From Acidobacteria bacterium SCN 69-37 (GTDB taxonomy: Bacteria > Acidobacteriota > Vicinamibacteria > Vicinamibacterales > SCN-69-37), in NCBI GenBank assembly GCA_001724025.1, contig MEDJ01000020.1, positions 124,001 to 188,000 of the forward strand: a stretch of DNA of 64,000 nt, read 5' to 3'. How positions within the stretch are numbered: position 1 is the first letter of the stretch; every line of letters begins with the position of its first letter. This document shows, piece by piece, positions 20,138 to 29,235 of this stretch. The notes beneath the pieces are model-generated. The model did not search any database and had not been told where the DNA came from. It was given only the letters and a program-made list of their open reading frames with translations. The translations under genes and the position numbers were made by a program.

Positions 20138-20382
20138 CCCAGAGATCGGCAAGCGCGCGGCATGCGGGACCGGCCAGATATGACGACATGGGGCATTCAT
20201 AGCATGACCCGCTGTCGAAGTGCCGGCGCATGCCCAACCTGTGGCGCATGGTGCCTGATCGCTGCGACCGGCCCTTCGCGGGGCAGAGGCGGGGCGTGGA
20301 ACGGTTCATGCAAAGCAGTGGGTGTACCCGGGGTCGCACGGTCTTTCTTGTCCGGCTTCGGCGTCAGCCAGAGAGGTGATTC

Positions 20383-20955
20383 ATGCGTAGGGTATTCATC
20401 GGTGTACTTGCGGTAGCTCTCATCATGACCGCGGCCGCCCGCGAGGCATCGGCCCAGAGCTTCGGCGTCAAGGGCGGCGCGGTGTTCGCGGACTTCAGCG
20501 CCGATGCCGTGAAGTTCGACAAGCGGACGGGCTGGCAGGCCGGTCTGTTCGTGGGCGCCGGCGGTCCCGTCGGGATCCTCGGCGAGCTCAACATCATCCA
20601 GAAGCGCGCGAGACTGGTCGGGCTGCAGAACGTCGACCTCAGCGCCACCTATCTCCAGGTGCCCGTCCTGCTGCGTATCAGCGGCGGCAACAACGGCGCG
20701 CGTGTCTACGGCATCGTCGGACCGTCCATCGATGTGCGCGTCGGGGACTCGATCGGAGATCTCGATCTGACCGACGACGATGTCTTCAGGAACTACGACG
20801 TCGGGCTGGTGGCAGGTGCCGGCGTCCAGTTCGCACACATCCTGGTCGAGGGGCGCTATACGCGCGGCCTGCGCCGCGTGAACAAGTTCGACTTCGACAA
20901 CGCGGTCAAGCTCAACGTGCACTCGTTTGCGGTGCTGGCCGGCGTTGGATTCTAG
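20383..20955 (+). CDS. Small outer-membrane beta-barrel protein (PorT/OMP_b-brl type)
   Basis: This 190-residue secreted protein has a signal peptide (MRRVFIGVLAVALIMTAAAR, cleaved after ASAQ). It then shows alternating beta-strand patterns with glycine-rich turns: SFGVKGGAVFADFS, TGWQAGLFVGAGG, YLQVPVLLRISGG, RVYGIVGPSIDVRVGD, DVGLVAGAGVQFAHILVEGRYTRGL, and a terminal Phe in FAVLAGVGF. This is the pattern of eight-stranded barrel proteins of the outer-membrane-barrel family 2. Function is unknown. It stands alone and is followed by a hairpin and then a convergent gene. Confidence 0.85.
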   Translation: MRRVFIGVLAVALIMTAAAREASAQSFGVKGGAVFADFSADAVKFDKRTGWQAGLFVGAGGPVGILGELNIIQKRARLVGLQNVDLSATYLQVPVLLRISGGNNGARVYGIVGPSIDVRVGDSIGDLDLTDDDVFRNYDVGLVAGAGVQFAHILVEGRYTRGLRRVNKFDFDNAVKLNVHSFAVLAGVGF

Positions 20956-20964
20956 GAGATGACG

Positions 20965-20992
20965 GCAGGGGCGGGCACAGGCCCGTCCCTGC
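20965..20992. terminator. Hairpin in convergent gap, probable terminator
   Basis: GCAGGGGCGGGC, a four-base loop (ACAG), then GCCCGTCCCTGC form a 12-base-pair stem with one G-T wobble. It lies between the convergent barrel-protein and 5'-nucleotidase genes. No T-run follows on either side, so intrinsic termination is uncertain. Confidence 0.5.
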
Positions 20993-21004
20993 ACGACCTC
21001 GACG

Positions 21005-22690
21005 TCAGTCCTGCCGCGTGATTCGTTCGAGCGGGAGTGGGGCGAGTGGTGAGTGGCTGCGCAGGTACTCGACGAACACATCGACGTCGGGACCGACGGC
21101 TACCGGGTCGGTTCCGAGCATCGCGGTCGAGAAGCCGTCGCCGCCGGCCCACAGGAAGTCCGGCATCGCGATGCGGTACCGTGCGTCCGGATTCAGCGGC
21201 TCGTCGTCGATGCGAATGGACGCACGATCGACCCGCGATCCGGCCGGGCGATCCGCACTCCACGTGTAGCGGAGATTCCGCGAGATCTGCAGTACCTTCC
21301 ATGTCGATCGATCGTCGGCCGCGAACTGCTGCTCGAGCAGCGCCGCCAACTGCGCGCCCGTCATCGTCTGCACGACCACGACGTTGCCGAACGGCAGCGT
21401 GCGGAACGCGTCGCCATAGGCGACAGGCGTGACAGCGCCGGCGCCAGTCGTGTGCGCGAGGTCCGCCCGCACCCCGCCCCAGTTCGTGAGGGCAATGCGG
21501 GCACCGCCGCGTGCCGGGTCGCGCGCGGCCGCGAGATACGCATCTGCCACCGCATCCCCCATGGTGGATTCGCCCGAGGCGTTCTGCGCCCGTGTGAACG
21601 TTCCCGAAACCGAACCTACGGGCCGGCGGCCGACCTCCTCGGCAATAGGTCGATATGCATCGAGCAGGCGCGTCATCGCCGGATCCGCGGCCACGTCGCG
21701 CGTCACAGGCACGTTGACAGCCCGCGCCGAGACGATCCGCCCGCGGCGGCGATCGACAGTGAGATCGATGTCCGTGATCTGGCGGCTGAAAGATGCGGTA
21801 CTCGTCACCAGGTGTCCGTCCATGTGGCAGATGTAGCTGCGATTGGTGTGACCGGTGACCACCACGTCGATCGCCGGCGAGAGCGCGCGCACGATCCCCA
21901 CGAGATCGCCGCTCATCCGTCCGCACGCCTCGTCGTCATCCGGGGCGGGAAAGCCGCCCTCGTGGATGAGGACGACGATGACCTGCGCGCCCTGACGCCG
22001 CAGTTCGTCAGCAGCGGCATTGGCCGTGGCTGCCTCGGGCAGGAACGTGAGTCCGTCGATGGCGGCTGGCGAGACCAGATTCGGCGTGCCCTTCAGGACC
22101 AGGCCGATGAGCCCGACCGGAATCCCGCCCACCTCGTGCAGCGCCGTGGCGGGGAAGAGCGTGTCGTTGCGGGCATCGACGCGGACGTTGGCCGACAGAT
22201 ACTGGAACGACGCCCCGTCGAAGGTCGGCGTGACGCGACAGCCGTCGACCGGGTGACAGCCGCCGTGCTGCATCCGCAACAGTTCCTGCCAGCCCTCGTC
22301 GAACTCATGATTGCCGACTGACGAGAATTCCAGCCGGATCGCGCCGAGCGCCCTGATCGTCGGTTCATCGTGGAAGAGAGAAGAGATGAGCGGCGATGCG
22401 CCGATGTTGTCACCGGCCGCGACGACGATCGTGTTCGGGTTCGTGGCGCGCAGGCGGGCGAGGTGCGTGGCGAAATACTCGATGCCGCCCACCGCGACGT
22501 CCTCCCATCGACCGTTGGACCCCGCGGGCGGCTCGAGGTTGCCGTGAAAATCGTTGAACGCGAGGATCTGGATGTCGACGAGCGCGGCGGACGCGGCCGG
22601 CAGACGCGTCGATCCGGTAGACGTGCAGCCGGCGAGCGTGACGAGCAGCAGCGCGGCGGCCGTACGCCGCAACCGGAGCATCATCGGCAC
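21005..22690 (-). CDS. 5'-nucleotidase/2',3'-cyclic phosphodiesterase family lipoprotein (UshA-like)
   Basis: A 561-residue extracytoplasmic metallophosphoesterase likely to release phosphate from nucleotides. The signal peptide ends in a lipobox, LVTLAGCTSTG. The N-terminal metallophosphatase domain has the dinuclear-metal motifs in order: ILAFNDFHGNLEP, VAAGDNIGASP, SSVGNHEFDEG, VVLIHEGG and VVTGHTNRSY. The C-terminal substrate-binding domain runs from about residue 345 (RPVGSVSGTFTRAQNASGES to ALTNWGGVRADL, then FRTLPFGNVVVVQTMTGAQL). Standing near the phosphate region it may serve phosphate scavenging, but no Pho-like site is visible before it. Confidence 0.92.
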   Translation of the reverse strand: MPMMLRLRRTAAALLLVTLAGCTSTGSTRLPAASAALVDIQILAFNDFHGNLEPPAGSNGRWEDVAVGGIEYFATHLARLRATNPNTIVVAAGDNIGASPLISSLFHDEPTIRALGAIRLEFSSVGNHEFDEGWQELLRMQHGGCHPVDGCRVTPTFDGASFQYLSANVRVDARNDTLFPATALHEVGGIPVGLIGLVLKGTPNLVSPAAIDGLTFLPEAATANAAADELRRQGAQVIVVLIHEGGFPAPDDDEACGRMSGDLVGIVRALSPAIDVVVTGHTNRSYICHMDGHLVTSTASFSRQITDIDLTVDRRRGRIVSARAVNVPVTRDVAADPAMTRLLDAYRPIAEEVGRRPVGSVSGTFTRAQNASGESTMGDAVADAYLAAARDPARGGARIALTNWGGVRADLAHTTGAGAVTPVAYGDAFRTLPFGNVVVVQTMTGAQLAALLEQQFAADDRSTWKVLQISRNLRYTWSADRPAGSRVDRASIRIDDEPLNPDARYRIAMPDFLWAGGDGFSTAMLGTDPVAVGPDVDVFVEYLRSHSPLAPLPLERITRQD

Positions 22691-22773
22691 ATTCTTGGGG
22701 ACCGGACGGGCCGACGCAAGTCACACTTTGGCGACGGTCGACTACCGACTAAGGCTGCCGACTGCCGACTACC

Positions 22774-22836
22774 CGGAGCCCGGGGGCTTCAGCCGCCGGA
22801 GACTGTCTCCCCGAGGCTGAAGCCTCGGGGCTCCGA
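22774..22836. repeat. REP-like palindrome pair (inverted copies)
   Basis: Two copies of a 30-base palindromic unit face each other. The core of the second is CCCCGAGGC-TGAA-GCCTCGGGG (22809-22830); the first (22774-22803) is a diverged copy with CTTCAG at its centre. The two together are also an inverted repeat, like BIME arrangements of REP elements. Related copies are at 37993-38024 and 63626-63654. Short GCCGACT-type tandem repeats lie just upstream (22742-22771). Confidence 0.85.
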
Positions 22837-22861
22837 CTGCAGAACTCCGAGTGCAGAACGA

Positions 22862-23938
22862 CTACGGCTCGAGCGACGACACGTACGCGATCAGATCGAC
22901 GACGTCGTTGTCGGACAGGTTGGCGACGACGGGCGTCATCAGCGACGCCATCGTGCCGTGCCGCGTGCCGAACTTGAAGTCGAACATCTGCCGCGCGAGG
23001 TAGCTCGGCGAGCGGCCGGCAAGGTTCGGAATCGGCCCGACGCCTTTCAGACCGACACCGTGGCAGGTGGCGCAGGCAATCGTCCGGCCGTTGCCGCCGG
23101 TGGTGGCGAGAGCCTCCCCGCGCGTCACGCTGCCGGGAGGCACGTAGGCAATCCAGCCGGAGTGTGGGTTGCGCAGCTGCGCCTGCGCGGTGTCCTCGGG
23201 CGTTTCGACGATGCGCATCCCGAGCGGTTCGGTGTCGTTACCCTCGGCCCGCCAGAAGATGTGGCCACGCAACTGCATCTTCGGAATCGTGTCGGTCTCG
23301 ACGACACGGATGTACTGCGTCCACGGCATCGACGAGAAGTAGCGCGCAGCCGCTTCGATCTCCTCTTCCGTCAGGGCCTTGGCGATCTGCTCCATCTCGG
23401 AGGTGTTGTCCTTGCGCGGTTCCGCGCTGACACGCAGGCCGCCGCGGAAGTCGCGCAGCTGCTGGACGATGTACTCGAACGACAGCCCCTGCACCGGGGC
23501 GTTCTCCGGACGGCCGCGTCCGTTGGGGAGATGGCACATCGCGCAGGCGCGAACCTCGGGGTTCTTGCCGTGCGCGACGATCTCGGGCATCACCGGGTGA
23601 TCATCGGGAAACCAGTCGGCCGGCCCGTGGCGATAGCCGACCTGCTGCGTCGTGAAACGAAGCGTTGACCCTTCGGCCTGTCGCAGCTGATCGGGCGATG
23701 TCGCCGGTCGTGGCGGCGGCACGAACTCCGTCGGCGGCAGGATTGGCGGCGCCTGCGGCGGATATTCCCCCGGCGGCACCGGTGGCAGCCCGTAGGCCCA
23801 CGAGGGGGGCAGCGGCCGCGGCTCCTGCGCACTGAGCGCGACGAAGGAGACGACGACGGTGGGAACGGTGGTGAGCAGGATCGCGGCGGCGCGGCGCACG
23901 ATCGCACTCCGGAAGTGGCGAGGCAATGAAGGTGTCAT
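22862..23938 (-). CDS. Secreted diheme cytochrome c
   Basis: This 358-residue periplasmic protein has two c-type heme sites, CAMCH (about residue 130) and CATCH (about 288). It resembles cytochrome c4-like or cytochrome subunits of dehydrogenases. The N-terminus has a signal peptide (FRSAIVRRAAAILLTTVPTV to SAQ), then about 60 proline-rich residues (LPPSWAYGLPPVPPGEYPP). The second domain, GRTIACATCHGVGLKGVGPI to YVSSLEP, is a standard class I fold; the first includes FEYIVQQLRDFRGG. The start at 23938 is 13 bases from a TACAAT element; an alternative ATG at 23953 is possible. No dehydrogenase partner is adjacent, so the redox partner is unknown. Confidence 0.88.
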   Translation of the reverse strand: MTPSLPRHFRSAIVRRAAAILLTTVPTVVVSFVALSAQEPRPLPPSWAYGLPPVPPGEYPPQAPPILPPTEFVPPPRPATSPDQLRQAEGSTLRFTTQQVGYRHGPADWFPDDHPVMPEIVAHGKNPEVRACAMCHLPNGRGRPENAPVQGLSFEYIVQQLRDFRGGLRVSAEPRKDNTSEMEQIAKALTEEEIEAAARYFSSMPWTQYIRVVETDTIPKMQLRGHIFWRAEGNDTEPLGMRIVETPEDTAQAQLRNPHSGWIAYVPPGSVTRGEALATTGGNGRTIACATCHGVGLKGVGPIPNLAGRSPSYLARQMFDFKFGTRHGTMASLMTPVVANLSDNDVVDLIAYVSSLEP

Positions 23939-23951
23939 GAAGAACGGGGGC

Positions 23952-23957
23952 ATTGTA
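23952..23957 (-). promoter_or_regulatory. Candidate -10 element for the diheme cytochrome gene
   Basis: TACAAT on the minus strand lies 13 bases before the ATG at 23938, which gives a leader of only about six bases. It overlaps the alternative ATG at 23953, which argues for the downstream start. Confidence 0.35.
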
Positions 23958-24075
23958 GGACCCCAGCCGTCGCGGCACAACACTCCCGCCGGGCATCGGG
24001 CAGGGCCGCGAGCGGCGTGAGGATTCGCGTATGATGCGCTGATATCCGGCCCGTCTGGTCGGTAAAGCAGGTGAT

Positions 24076-25113
24076 ATGGCGTCAGAGCAGCACGTGTATA
24101 TCGGAACGGATGGCGGCGCGACGACCTCGAAGGTCGGCGCGGTGTGGCACGACGGCACGGTGGTGTCGACGCGGCTTCTGCAGCGGCCGACACGGTCGGC
24201 CGAGGGACCCGATGCGGTGATCGAAGGGTGGGTCAACAGCGTCCGCGAATACCTGACCTTGAATCAATTGACGTGGGATCAGGTCGAGGGCGTCGGGTTG
24301 TCGATCCCCGGTCCGTTCCAGCGGTACGGCGTGTTCGACAAGTCGCCCAACCTGCCCGACTCGTTCGTGGGATTCGATGTCTACACCGCGTATGCCAGCG
24401 CACTGGCCGCGGCGTCCGGGCGTGCCGTGCCGCTCGTCGTCGGCAACGACGGCAACTATGGTGGGGTGGCGGAAGCGGCGCGTGCGCGCGGCGCGTCGCA
24501 CGCGTCGGTCGTGATGCTGGCGCCGGGATCGGGCCTGGGCTGCGCCTTCGTCGACAGCCACGGCCTGCCGCTCGATGGCGACACGCTGGCCGGCATGGAA
24601 GCGGCGCACATGCCCGCGCCGCTGCACCTGCTGGGCGCCAGGCCGTATCGGTGCGGGTGTGGGCGCGAGTGGGGGTGTGTCGAGGTCTACACGACGCTGT
24701 CGGGCCTGCCGTACCTGCTCGAGGAGCGGCTGCCTGATTTCCCGGAGCACGAACTGGCCCGATCGAGCGCCCCGATGCGCGAGCGCGCGTTCGCGCTGCG
24801 CGGATTGGCACAGCAGGGCGATCCCCTTGCGCTGGCCATCTTCGATTTCCAGGCCAGGGCGCTGGGCCTGCACGTGGCGTCGCTCGCGATGGCGCTCGAT
24901 CCGGGTTTCGTGGTGATCGGCGGCGGGCTGATGGATCCGGAAGCGACGACCGAGGTGTTCCGGGAGCGGTACCTGACGATCATTCGTGAGTCTGCGATGC
25001 CGTATCTGTGGCCGGCGCAGCGTGCGCAGATCACCATCGTGCCGGCAGCCCTCGGAGATCTGTCGCAGTCGATTGGCGCGGCGCTTGCCGCGCTGTACCA
25101 GAGCCGCGCGTGA
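24076..25113 (+). CDS. ROK-family sugar kinase (glucokinase-like)
   Basis: A 345-residue cytoplasmic kinase or kinase-like protein. The ATP-binding phosphate-1 motif is GTDGGATTSKVGAV (residues 9-22), and the family's second glycine-rich loop reads MLAPGSGLGCAFVD. The ROK zinc site is recognisable as CGCGREWGCVEVY (about 193-205), with a His in EAAHMP before it. The ending DPGFVVIGGGLMDPEATTEVF is typical. There is no N-terminal helix-turn-helix, so it is an enzyme rather than a ROK repressor. The exact sugar cannot be told. It is divergent from the cytochrome gene; AGGTGAT precedes the ATG. Confidence 0.9.
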   Translation: MASEQHVYIGTDGGATTSKVGAVWHDGTVVSTRLLQRPTRSAEGPDAVIEGWVNSVREYLTLNQLTWDQVEGVGLSIPGPFQRYGVFDKSPNLPDSFVGFDVYTAYASALAAASGRAVPLVVGNDGNYGGVAEAARARGASHASVVMLAPGSGLGCAFVDSHGLPLDGDTLAGMEAAHMPAPLHLLGARPYRCGCGREWGCVEVYTTLSGLPYLLEERLPDFPEHELARSSAPMRERAFALRGLAQQGDPLALAIFDFQARALGLHVASLAMALDPGFVVIGGGLMDPEATTEVFRERYLTIIRESAMPYLWPAQRAQITIVPAALGDLSQSIGAALAALYQSRA

Positions 25114-25212
25114 GACGGGAGACCCTGCCGGACGGTCGGTGCCACATCTTGAGGCCTGGACCACGGCGCCTACCTGACGGAGACCGGAGACAGGCGTGGA
25201 GGAGTTGACCTG

Positions 25213-27891
25213 GTGACCGAAGGTTCGGACAGATCGGCACAGGACCGGTCGCGAGTCGACGTCGGTACCGGTGTCGCAGGCCTGACGGCCGTCGCCCTGA
25301 TCGGGGCCTGGTGGCTGGCCCTCGGCCGCCCGGGACCGCAGGCGGGCACACCCGTGTTCCTCCTGCAGGCGCTGGCGGCGACGGCGGCGGCTTTTCTCCT
25401 GCGACGCGTGGCGCGGACACCGCGGCGCGACGGCGGCGCACGCGCATGGCAGTGGATGGCGTCCTCGGCCGGCCTGTTCGCGGCCGGCGACGTGCTCCTG
25501 TTTTTCCTCGCCGGGCAGGGCCCGGCCCAGTTGACCGTGGCCTACATGGTCGTCGTCCTGCCGTGTGCACTGGCGGTTGTCGGACTGTTCCGGATGCCAC
25601 CGGGAGTCGCCGAGTCGGGCGATCGCGTGGCGCACCTGCTGGATGTGGCGCTGGTGACGGTCGGGGCCTCGATGGTCTTCTGGGAACTGTCGCTCAGGCC
25701 AGTCCTCTGGCTCGAGGCGGCGGCTCCTTTCCGGGTCATCATGCCCGTCCTGGCTCTGGCCGACCTGGCCATCCTGGCCGGCATCGCCAGCCTGCTGCTG
25801 CGGCGGCCCGCCGACGAGCGCCGCCTGTCGTATGGCGTGCTGGCGGCCGCTCTTGGTGCGCTCGTCCTCGCCGACGCGTCGGTGGTGGGGCAGTGGCCGG
25901 GGGCGGCACTCTACCACCCGGGCCGCGGGCTCTTCATCGGGCTGCTCATCACCACCGCCTTGATCGAACGGCATCGCCTGGCCACGGCGTCCCGGCGTGA
26001 CGACGTGGCCGAGGTCCGGCCGGTGTACTGGCTGCCGCACGTTAGCATCGCCGCGGCGGCGCTGGTGCTGGTGGTCGGTGCGGCACGCGGTGGACCAGGG
26101 TTGGTGGGCCTGGCGGTGGCGGCCCTGGGCCTGGCCGGCGTTTCGATCGGCCGCATGTGGCTGACGCAGCGCGACATGGCCCGCCTGCGTCGCGAACGGA
26201 CGCTGCTCGCCAACGACGCGCGGTTCCGATCGCTCGTCGAACAGGCCGCCGACATGATCATCGTGGTGGACGCCACGTGGGTGGTCACGTTCGCGAGCCC
26301 GTCGGTGTCGGCCGCGCTGGGGTATCGGGCGGGACACCTGGTCGGCGCCTCGGTGCTCGATCTCGTGCATCCGGAAGAAGTGCCTGACGCCGCCGGCCGG
26401 CTCCGCGAGTGTCTCGCCGACGGACGGCCCATGCGGGGGCGGTGGCGCCTGCGGCGCAGCGACCAGACGTTCATTTTCACCGAGACGGTGTGCACGAATC
26501 TGCTGCGTGACGAGCACATCCGGGGCGTTGTGCTCGTCGCGCGTGACGTCTCGGAACGGCAGGCTCTCGAGGCGCAATTGGCCCATCAGGCCTTCCACGA
26601 TCCATTGACGGGACTGGCCAACCGCGCGCTGTTCGAGGACCGCGTACGGCACGCGCTGGCCCGTCGCCGGAGCGACAGCGGCCGGATGGGCGTGGTGTTC
26701 CTGGACCTCGATCGTTTCAAGCCGGTCAACGACGCGATGGGCCACGCGGCCGGCGATGCGCTGCTGCGGGCGGCGGCGCATCGGCTCGTGAGCGGGCTGC
26801 GGGCATTCGACACCGCCGCGCGTCTGGGCGGGGACGAGTTTGCCGTCCTGATCGACGACATCCCGCGCCACGACGAGGTGATGCAGGTGGCCGAGCGGGT
26901 GGCGCGGGCCTTCCGCGAGCCGTTCGTCATCGACGGGCGCGAAGTCGAGACGTCGGCCAGCGTGGGCGTGGCGCTCGCCGTGCCGGGCCAGGGGGCCGAC
27001 GAACTGCTGCGGAACGCGGATTTGGCGATGTACATCGCGAAGAAGGATGGGCGTGGCCGCGCGATGCTCTTCGAGCCGGCGATGCACGCGGCCGCCACGA
27101 CACGGGCGGAACTGCAGCGCGACCTGACGCACGCGCTCGAGCGCCGCGAACTCTCGCTCGTCTACCATCCGATTCACGCGCTCGACACCCAGGCGATGAT
27201 TGGCGCCGAGGCACTGCTGCGCTGGGTCCACCCCACCCGGGGCCCCATCCCCCCGTCGACGTTCGTCCCGATCGCGGAAGAAGCGGGCCTGATGGTGACG
27301 ATCGGCCACTGGGTGCTGCGGACCGCGTGCCGGGATGCGCAGGCGTGGCGATCGCGGCCGTCCGGGCCGTTGCCGCTGCGCGTCTGGATCAACCTGTCGA
27401 GCCGCCAGTTGCCGGAGGCGGATCTCTACAATCACGTGGCCGAGGCCATCCGTGAATCAGGGATCGTGCCGGGCGCCGTCGTGCTCGAACTGACCGAGCG
27501 GATGCTGCTCCAGCACAAGGATCGGTCGATGGACCTGATGGTGCGGCTCAAGTCGCTCGGGATCGCGCTGGCGATCGACGACTTCGGCACGGGCTACTCG
27601 TCACTCAGTCACCTGCAGCGACTGCCGATCGACATCCTCAAAATCGATCGCACGTTCGTCGACGCCATTGCGTCCGACGAACACGCCACCGCGCTGGCCC
27701 GGACCGTCGTCAGCCTCGGCGAACTGATGTCGCTCGACATCGTGGCCGAGGGCATCGAGAACCAGGAGCAGGCCGAACGGCTGCTGGCCCTGGGCTGCGA
27801 CGCGGGACAGGGCTATTACTTCGGTCTGCCGATGGCTGCCGAGGATCTGCCCGCGTATGCCGACCGCTATCGGAGCCTCAGCACGGTGTGA
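25213..27891 (+). CDS. Membrane-bound PAS-GGDEF-EAL cyclic di-GMP signalling protein
   Basis: An 892-residue protein combining synthesis-type and hydrolysis-type c-di-GMP domains. The first 310 residues contain about eight or nine hydrophobic helices forming a membrane sensor module. A PAS domain spans about 335-445 (EQAADMIIVVDATWVVTFAS). The GGDEF domain follows (HDPLTGLANRALFEDRV, then RLGGDEFAVLIDD at about 536); the active motif is intact. The EAL domain has GAEALLRWVHP (about 663), ELTERMLLQ, IDDFGTGYSSLSHLQRLPID and DIVAEGIENQEQ, all catalytic-looking. Both activities are therefore possible. The start is GTG with GGAGG upstream. It follows the ROK gene by 99 bases. Confidence 0.95.
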   Translation: MTEGSDRSAQDRSRVDVGTGVAGLTAVALIGAWWLALGRPGPQAGTPVFLLQALAATAAAFLLRRVARTPRRDGGARAWQWMASSAGLFAAGDVLLFFLAGQGPAQLTVAYMVVVLPCALAVVGLFRMPPGVAESGDRVAHLLDVALVTVGASMVFWELSLRPVLWLEAAAPFRVIMPVLALADLAILAGIASLLLRRPADERRLSYGVLAAALGALVLADASVVGQWPGAALYHPGRGLFIGLLITTALIERHRLATASRRDDVAEVRPVYWLPHVSIAAAALVLVVGAARGGPGLVGLAVAALGLAGVSIGRMWLTQRDMARLRRERTLLANDARFRSLVEQAADMIIVVDATWVVTFASPSVSAALGYRAGHLVGASVLDLVHPEEVPDAAGRLRECLADGRPMRGRWRLRRSDQTFIFTETVCTNLLRDEHIRGVVLVARDVSERQALEAQLAHQAFHDPLTGLANRALFEDRVRHALARRRSDSGRMGVVFLDLDRFKPVNDAMGHAAGDALLRAAAHRLVSGLRAFDTAARLGGDEFAVLIDDIPRHDEVMQVAERVARAFREPFVIDGREVETSASVGVALAVPGQGADELLRNADLAMYIAKKDGRGRAMLFEPAMHAAATTRAELQRDLTHALERRELSLVYHPIHALDTQAMIGAEALLRWVHPTRGPIPPSTFVPIAEEAGLMVTIGHWVLRTACRDAQAWRSRPSGPLPLRVWINLSSRQLPEADLYNHVAEAIRESGIVPGAVVLELTERMLLQHKDRSMDLMVRLKSLGIALAIDDFGTGYSSLSHLQRLPIDILKIDRTFVDAIASDEHATALARTVVSLGELMSLDIVAEGIENQEQAERLLALGCDAGQGYYFGLPMAAEDLPAYADRYRSLSTV

Positions 27892-27988
27892 GGGGGCACG
27901 CCCCGTCCGTCGGGCCGTCTTCAGACGTCCGTCGGCAACGAACCTGATCGGCTCGGGGACTCGTGCTGTAGGATGTGAACGTCCCGAA

Positions 27989-28063
27989 GGGCCGCTAGCT
28001 CAGGGGTAGAGCACCTGGCTTTTAACCAGAGGGTCGCTGGTTCGATTCCAGCGCGGCCCACCA
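27989..28063 (+). tRNA. tRNA-Lys (anticodon UUU)
   Basis: This 75-base cloverleaf has an encoded CCA end. The acceptor stem GGGCCGC pairs with GCGGCCC, with discriminator A. The anticodon stem CCTGG/CCAGA-side encloses CTTTTAA, giving TTT. The D arm contains AGCTCAGGGGTAGAGC and the T arm GGTTCGATTCC. A TAGGAT sequence at 27969-27974, 14 bases upstream, may be its -10 element. Confidence 0.97.
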
Positions 28064-28103
28064 ACCTTCGCCCACCGCTCGCTGCGCTCGCGGCTTCGGT
28101 TGG
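28061..28103 (+). terminator. Long hairpin directly after tRNA-Lys
   Basis: CCAACC (which includes the tRNA CCA end) pairs with GGTTGG 31 bases later, flanked inside by TTCG repeats. Between them lies a GC-rich palindrome, CCGCTCGC-TG-CGCTCGCGG. There is no T-run, so it may be a processing or termination structure. Confidence 0.4.
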
Positions 28104-28173
28104 CAGGCCACACACGGTCAGGGGGCGTCATCGGTTTCGGCCTCCCGGCCTTCCAGCCTCCTCCCAGCCTTCT

Positions 28174-29097
28174 TCAGATAATCCGCCGCCCCAGCGCCGA
28201 GGCCACGAGTTCGGCGCCGAGAACCGCTGTCTCGTTCTGGACATCGAGAATGGGATTCACCTCGACCAGGTCCAGGCCCATGAGCAGGCCGGAGTCGGCC
28301 AGCAGTTCCATCACCATGTGCGCCTCGCGGTAGTCGAAGCCGCCCTTGACCGGCGTGCCGACTCCCGGGGCAATGGACGGGTCGCACGCGTCGAGGTCGA
28401 AGGAGACGTGAATCCCCAGCGTGTCCTGTCCCGCGATCGCCAGCGCGCGTTCCATTACGGCGGCGATGCCGTGGCGGTCGATGTCCTTCATCGTGAACAG
28501 GTGCACGCGCGACTCGCGGATCCGGGCCTTTTCCGGATCATCCAGGTCGCGCACGCCGATCAGGACCGCCTTCTCGGCGCGCACCTTGGGCGACCGGCCG
28601 CCGATACGCGACAACTCGGACGGGTCGGGCCCGAGCAGGGCGGCCAGCGGCATCCCGTGCACGTTCCCGCTCGCCGTTGTCGCGGGGGTGTTCATGTCGC
28701 CGTGGGCGTCGACCCAGACCAGCCCGATGTCACGACCCCGGGCCGCGGCTACGTCGGCCGATGCGCCCACCGATCCGGCCGCCAGCGAGTGATCGCCGCC
28801 CAGGACGACAGGGAACGCTCCCTCGTCGTGGGCCTGTCGGACCCGGGTATAGAGCCGCTGGGCCACCCGGGCAATCTCCCGGATATATTTCTTCTGCGGG
28901 TGACGAGGGACTCGAGTCTCGGGAATGGGGCTGTCGAGGTCGCCGCGGTCGACCACGCGGATACCCATCGCGGTCAGGCGTTCGCCCAGGCCCGCGATGC
29001 GGACGGCCGAGGGGCCCATGTCGACGCCCCGCCGCCCGCCGCCCAGGTCCAGCGGCACCCCGATGACGTGGACGAGTGCCGGCACTGTGACAGCCAT
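28174..29097 (-). CDS. rocF: Arginase
   Basis: This cytoplasmic binuclear manganese enzyme splits arginine into ornithine and urea. The 307 residues are a full family length. Metal ligands are visible in order: FPVVLGGDHSLAAG (about 98), GLVWVDAHGDMNTP (about 125-137), SGNVHGMPLAALLG (the arginase-specific loop) and HVSFDLDACDPSIAPGVGTPV (about 229). The N-terminal VIGVPLDLGGGRRGVDMGP distinguishes arginase from agmatinase. The ATG lies six bases from a CATAAT element. No ornithine aminotransferase or arginine permease is adjacent. Confidence 0.95.
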   Translation of the reverse strand: MAVTVPALVHVIGVPLDLGGGRRGVDMGPSAVRIAGLGERLTAMGIRVVDRGDLDSPIPETRVPRHPQKKYIREIARVAQRLYTRVRQAHDEGAFPVVLGGDHSLAAGSVGASADVAAARGRDIGLVWVDAHGDMNTPATTASGNVHGMPLAALLGPDPSELSRIGGRSPKVRAEKAVLIGVRDLDDPEKARIRESRVHLFTMKDIDRHGIAAVMERALAIAGQDTLGIHVSFDLDACDPSIAPGVGTPVKGGFDYREAHMVMELLADSGLLMGLDLVEVNPILDVQNETAVLGAELVASALGRRII

Positions 29098-29103
29098 GCG
29101 CGG

Positions 29104-29109
29104 ATTATG
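29104..29109 (-). promoter_or_regulatory. Candidate -10 element for arginase, leaderless start
   Basis: CATAAT on the minus strand ends six bases before the arginase ATG. The transcription start would fall on or within a base or two of the start codon. Confidence 0.4.
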
Positions 29110-29235
29110 GCACTTTGGCCCTGAAATCGCCGGCGTGTCCGGTCGAAAGCGCCCAGGTTAGTGTTAGGATGACGTCGCTATGGCACGGGCCGCCGTCGCC
29201 TGCTCGGGCGGGCACCCTAATCGGCAGGAGGTAGT

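Noticed and set aside
24082-27435. Minus-strand open frame of about 1117 codons opposite ROK and GGDEF-EAL genes
   Set aside because: Both opposite genes are certain. This frame has His/Arg/Gln-rich shadow composition and no recognisable domain.
28064-28173. Integration site or degenerate att repeat after tRNA-Lys
   Set aside because: The sequence after the tRNA is a hairpin. I found no second copy of the tRNA 3' end in the window and no integrase gene.
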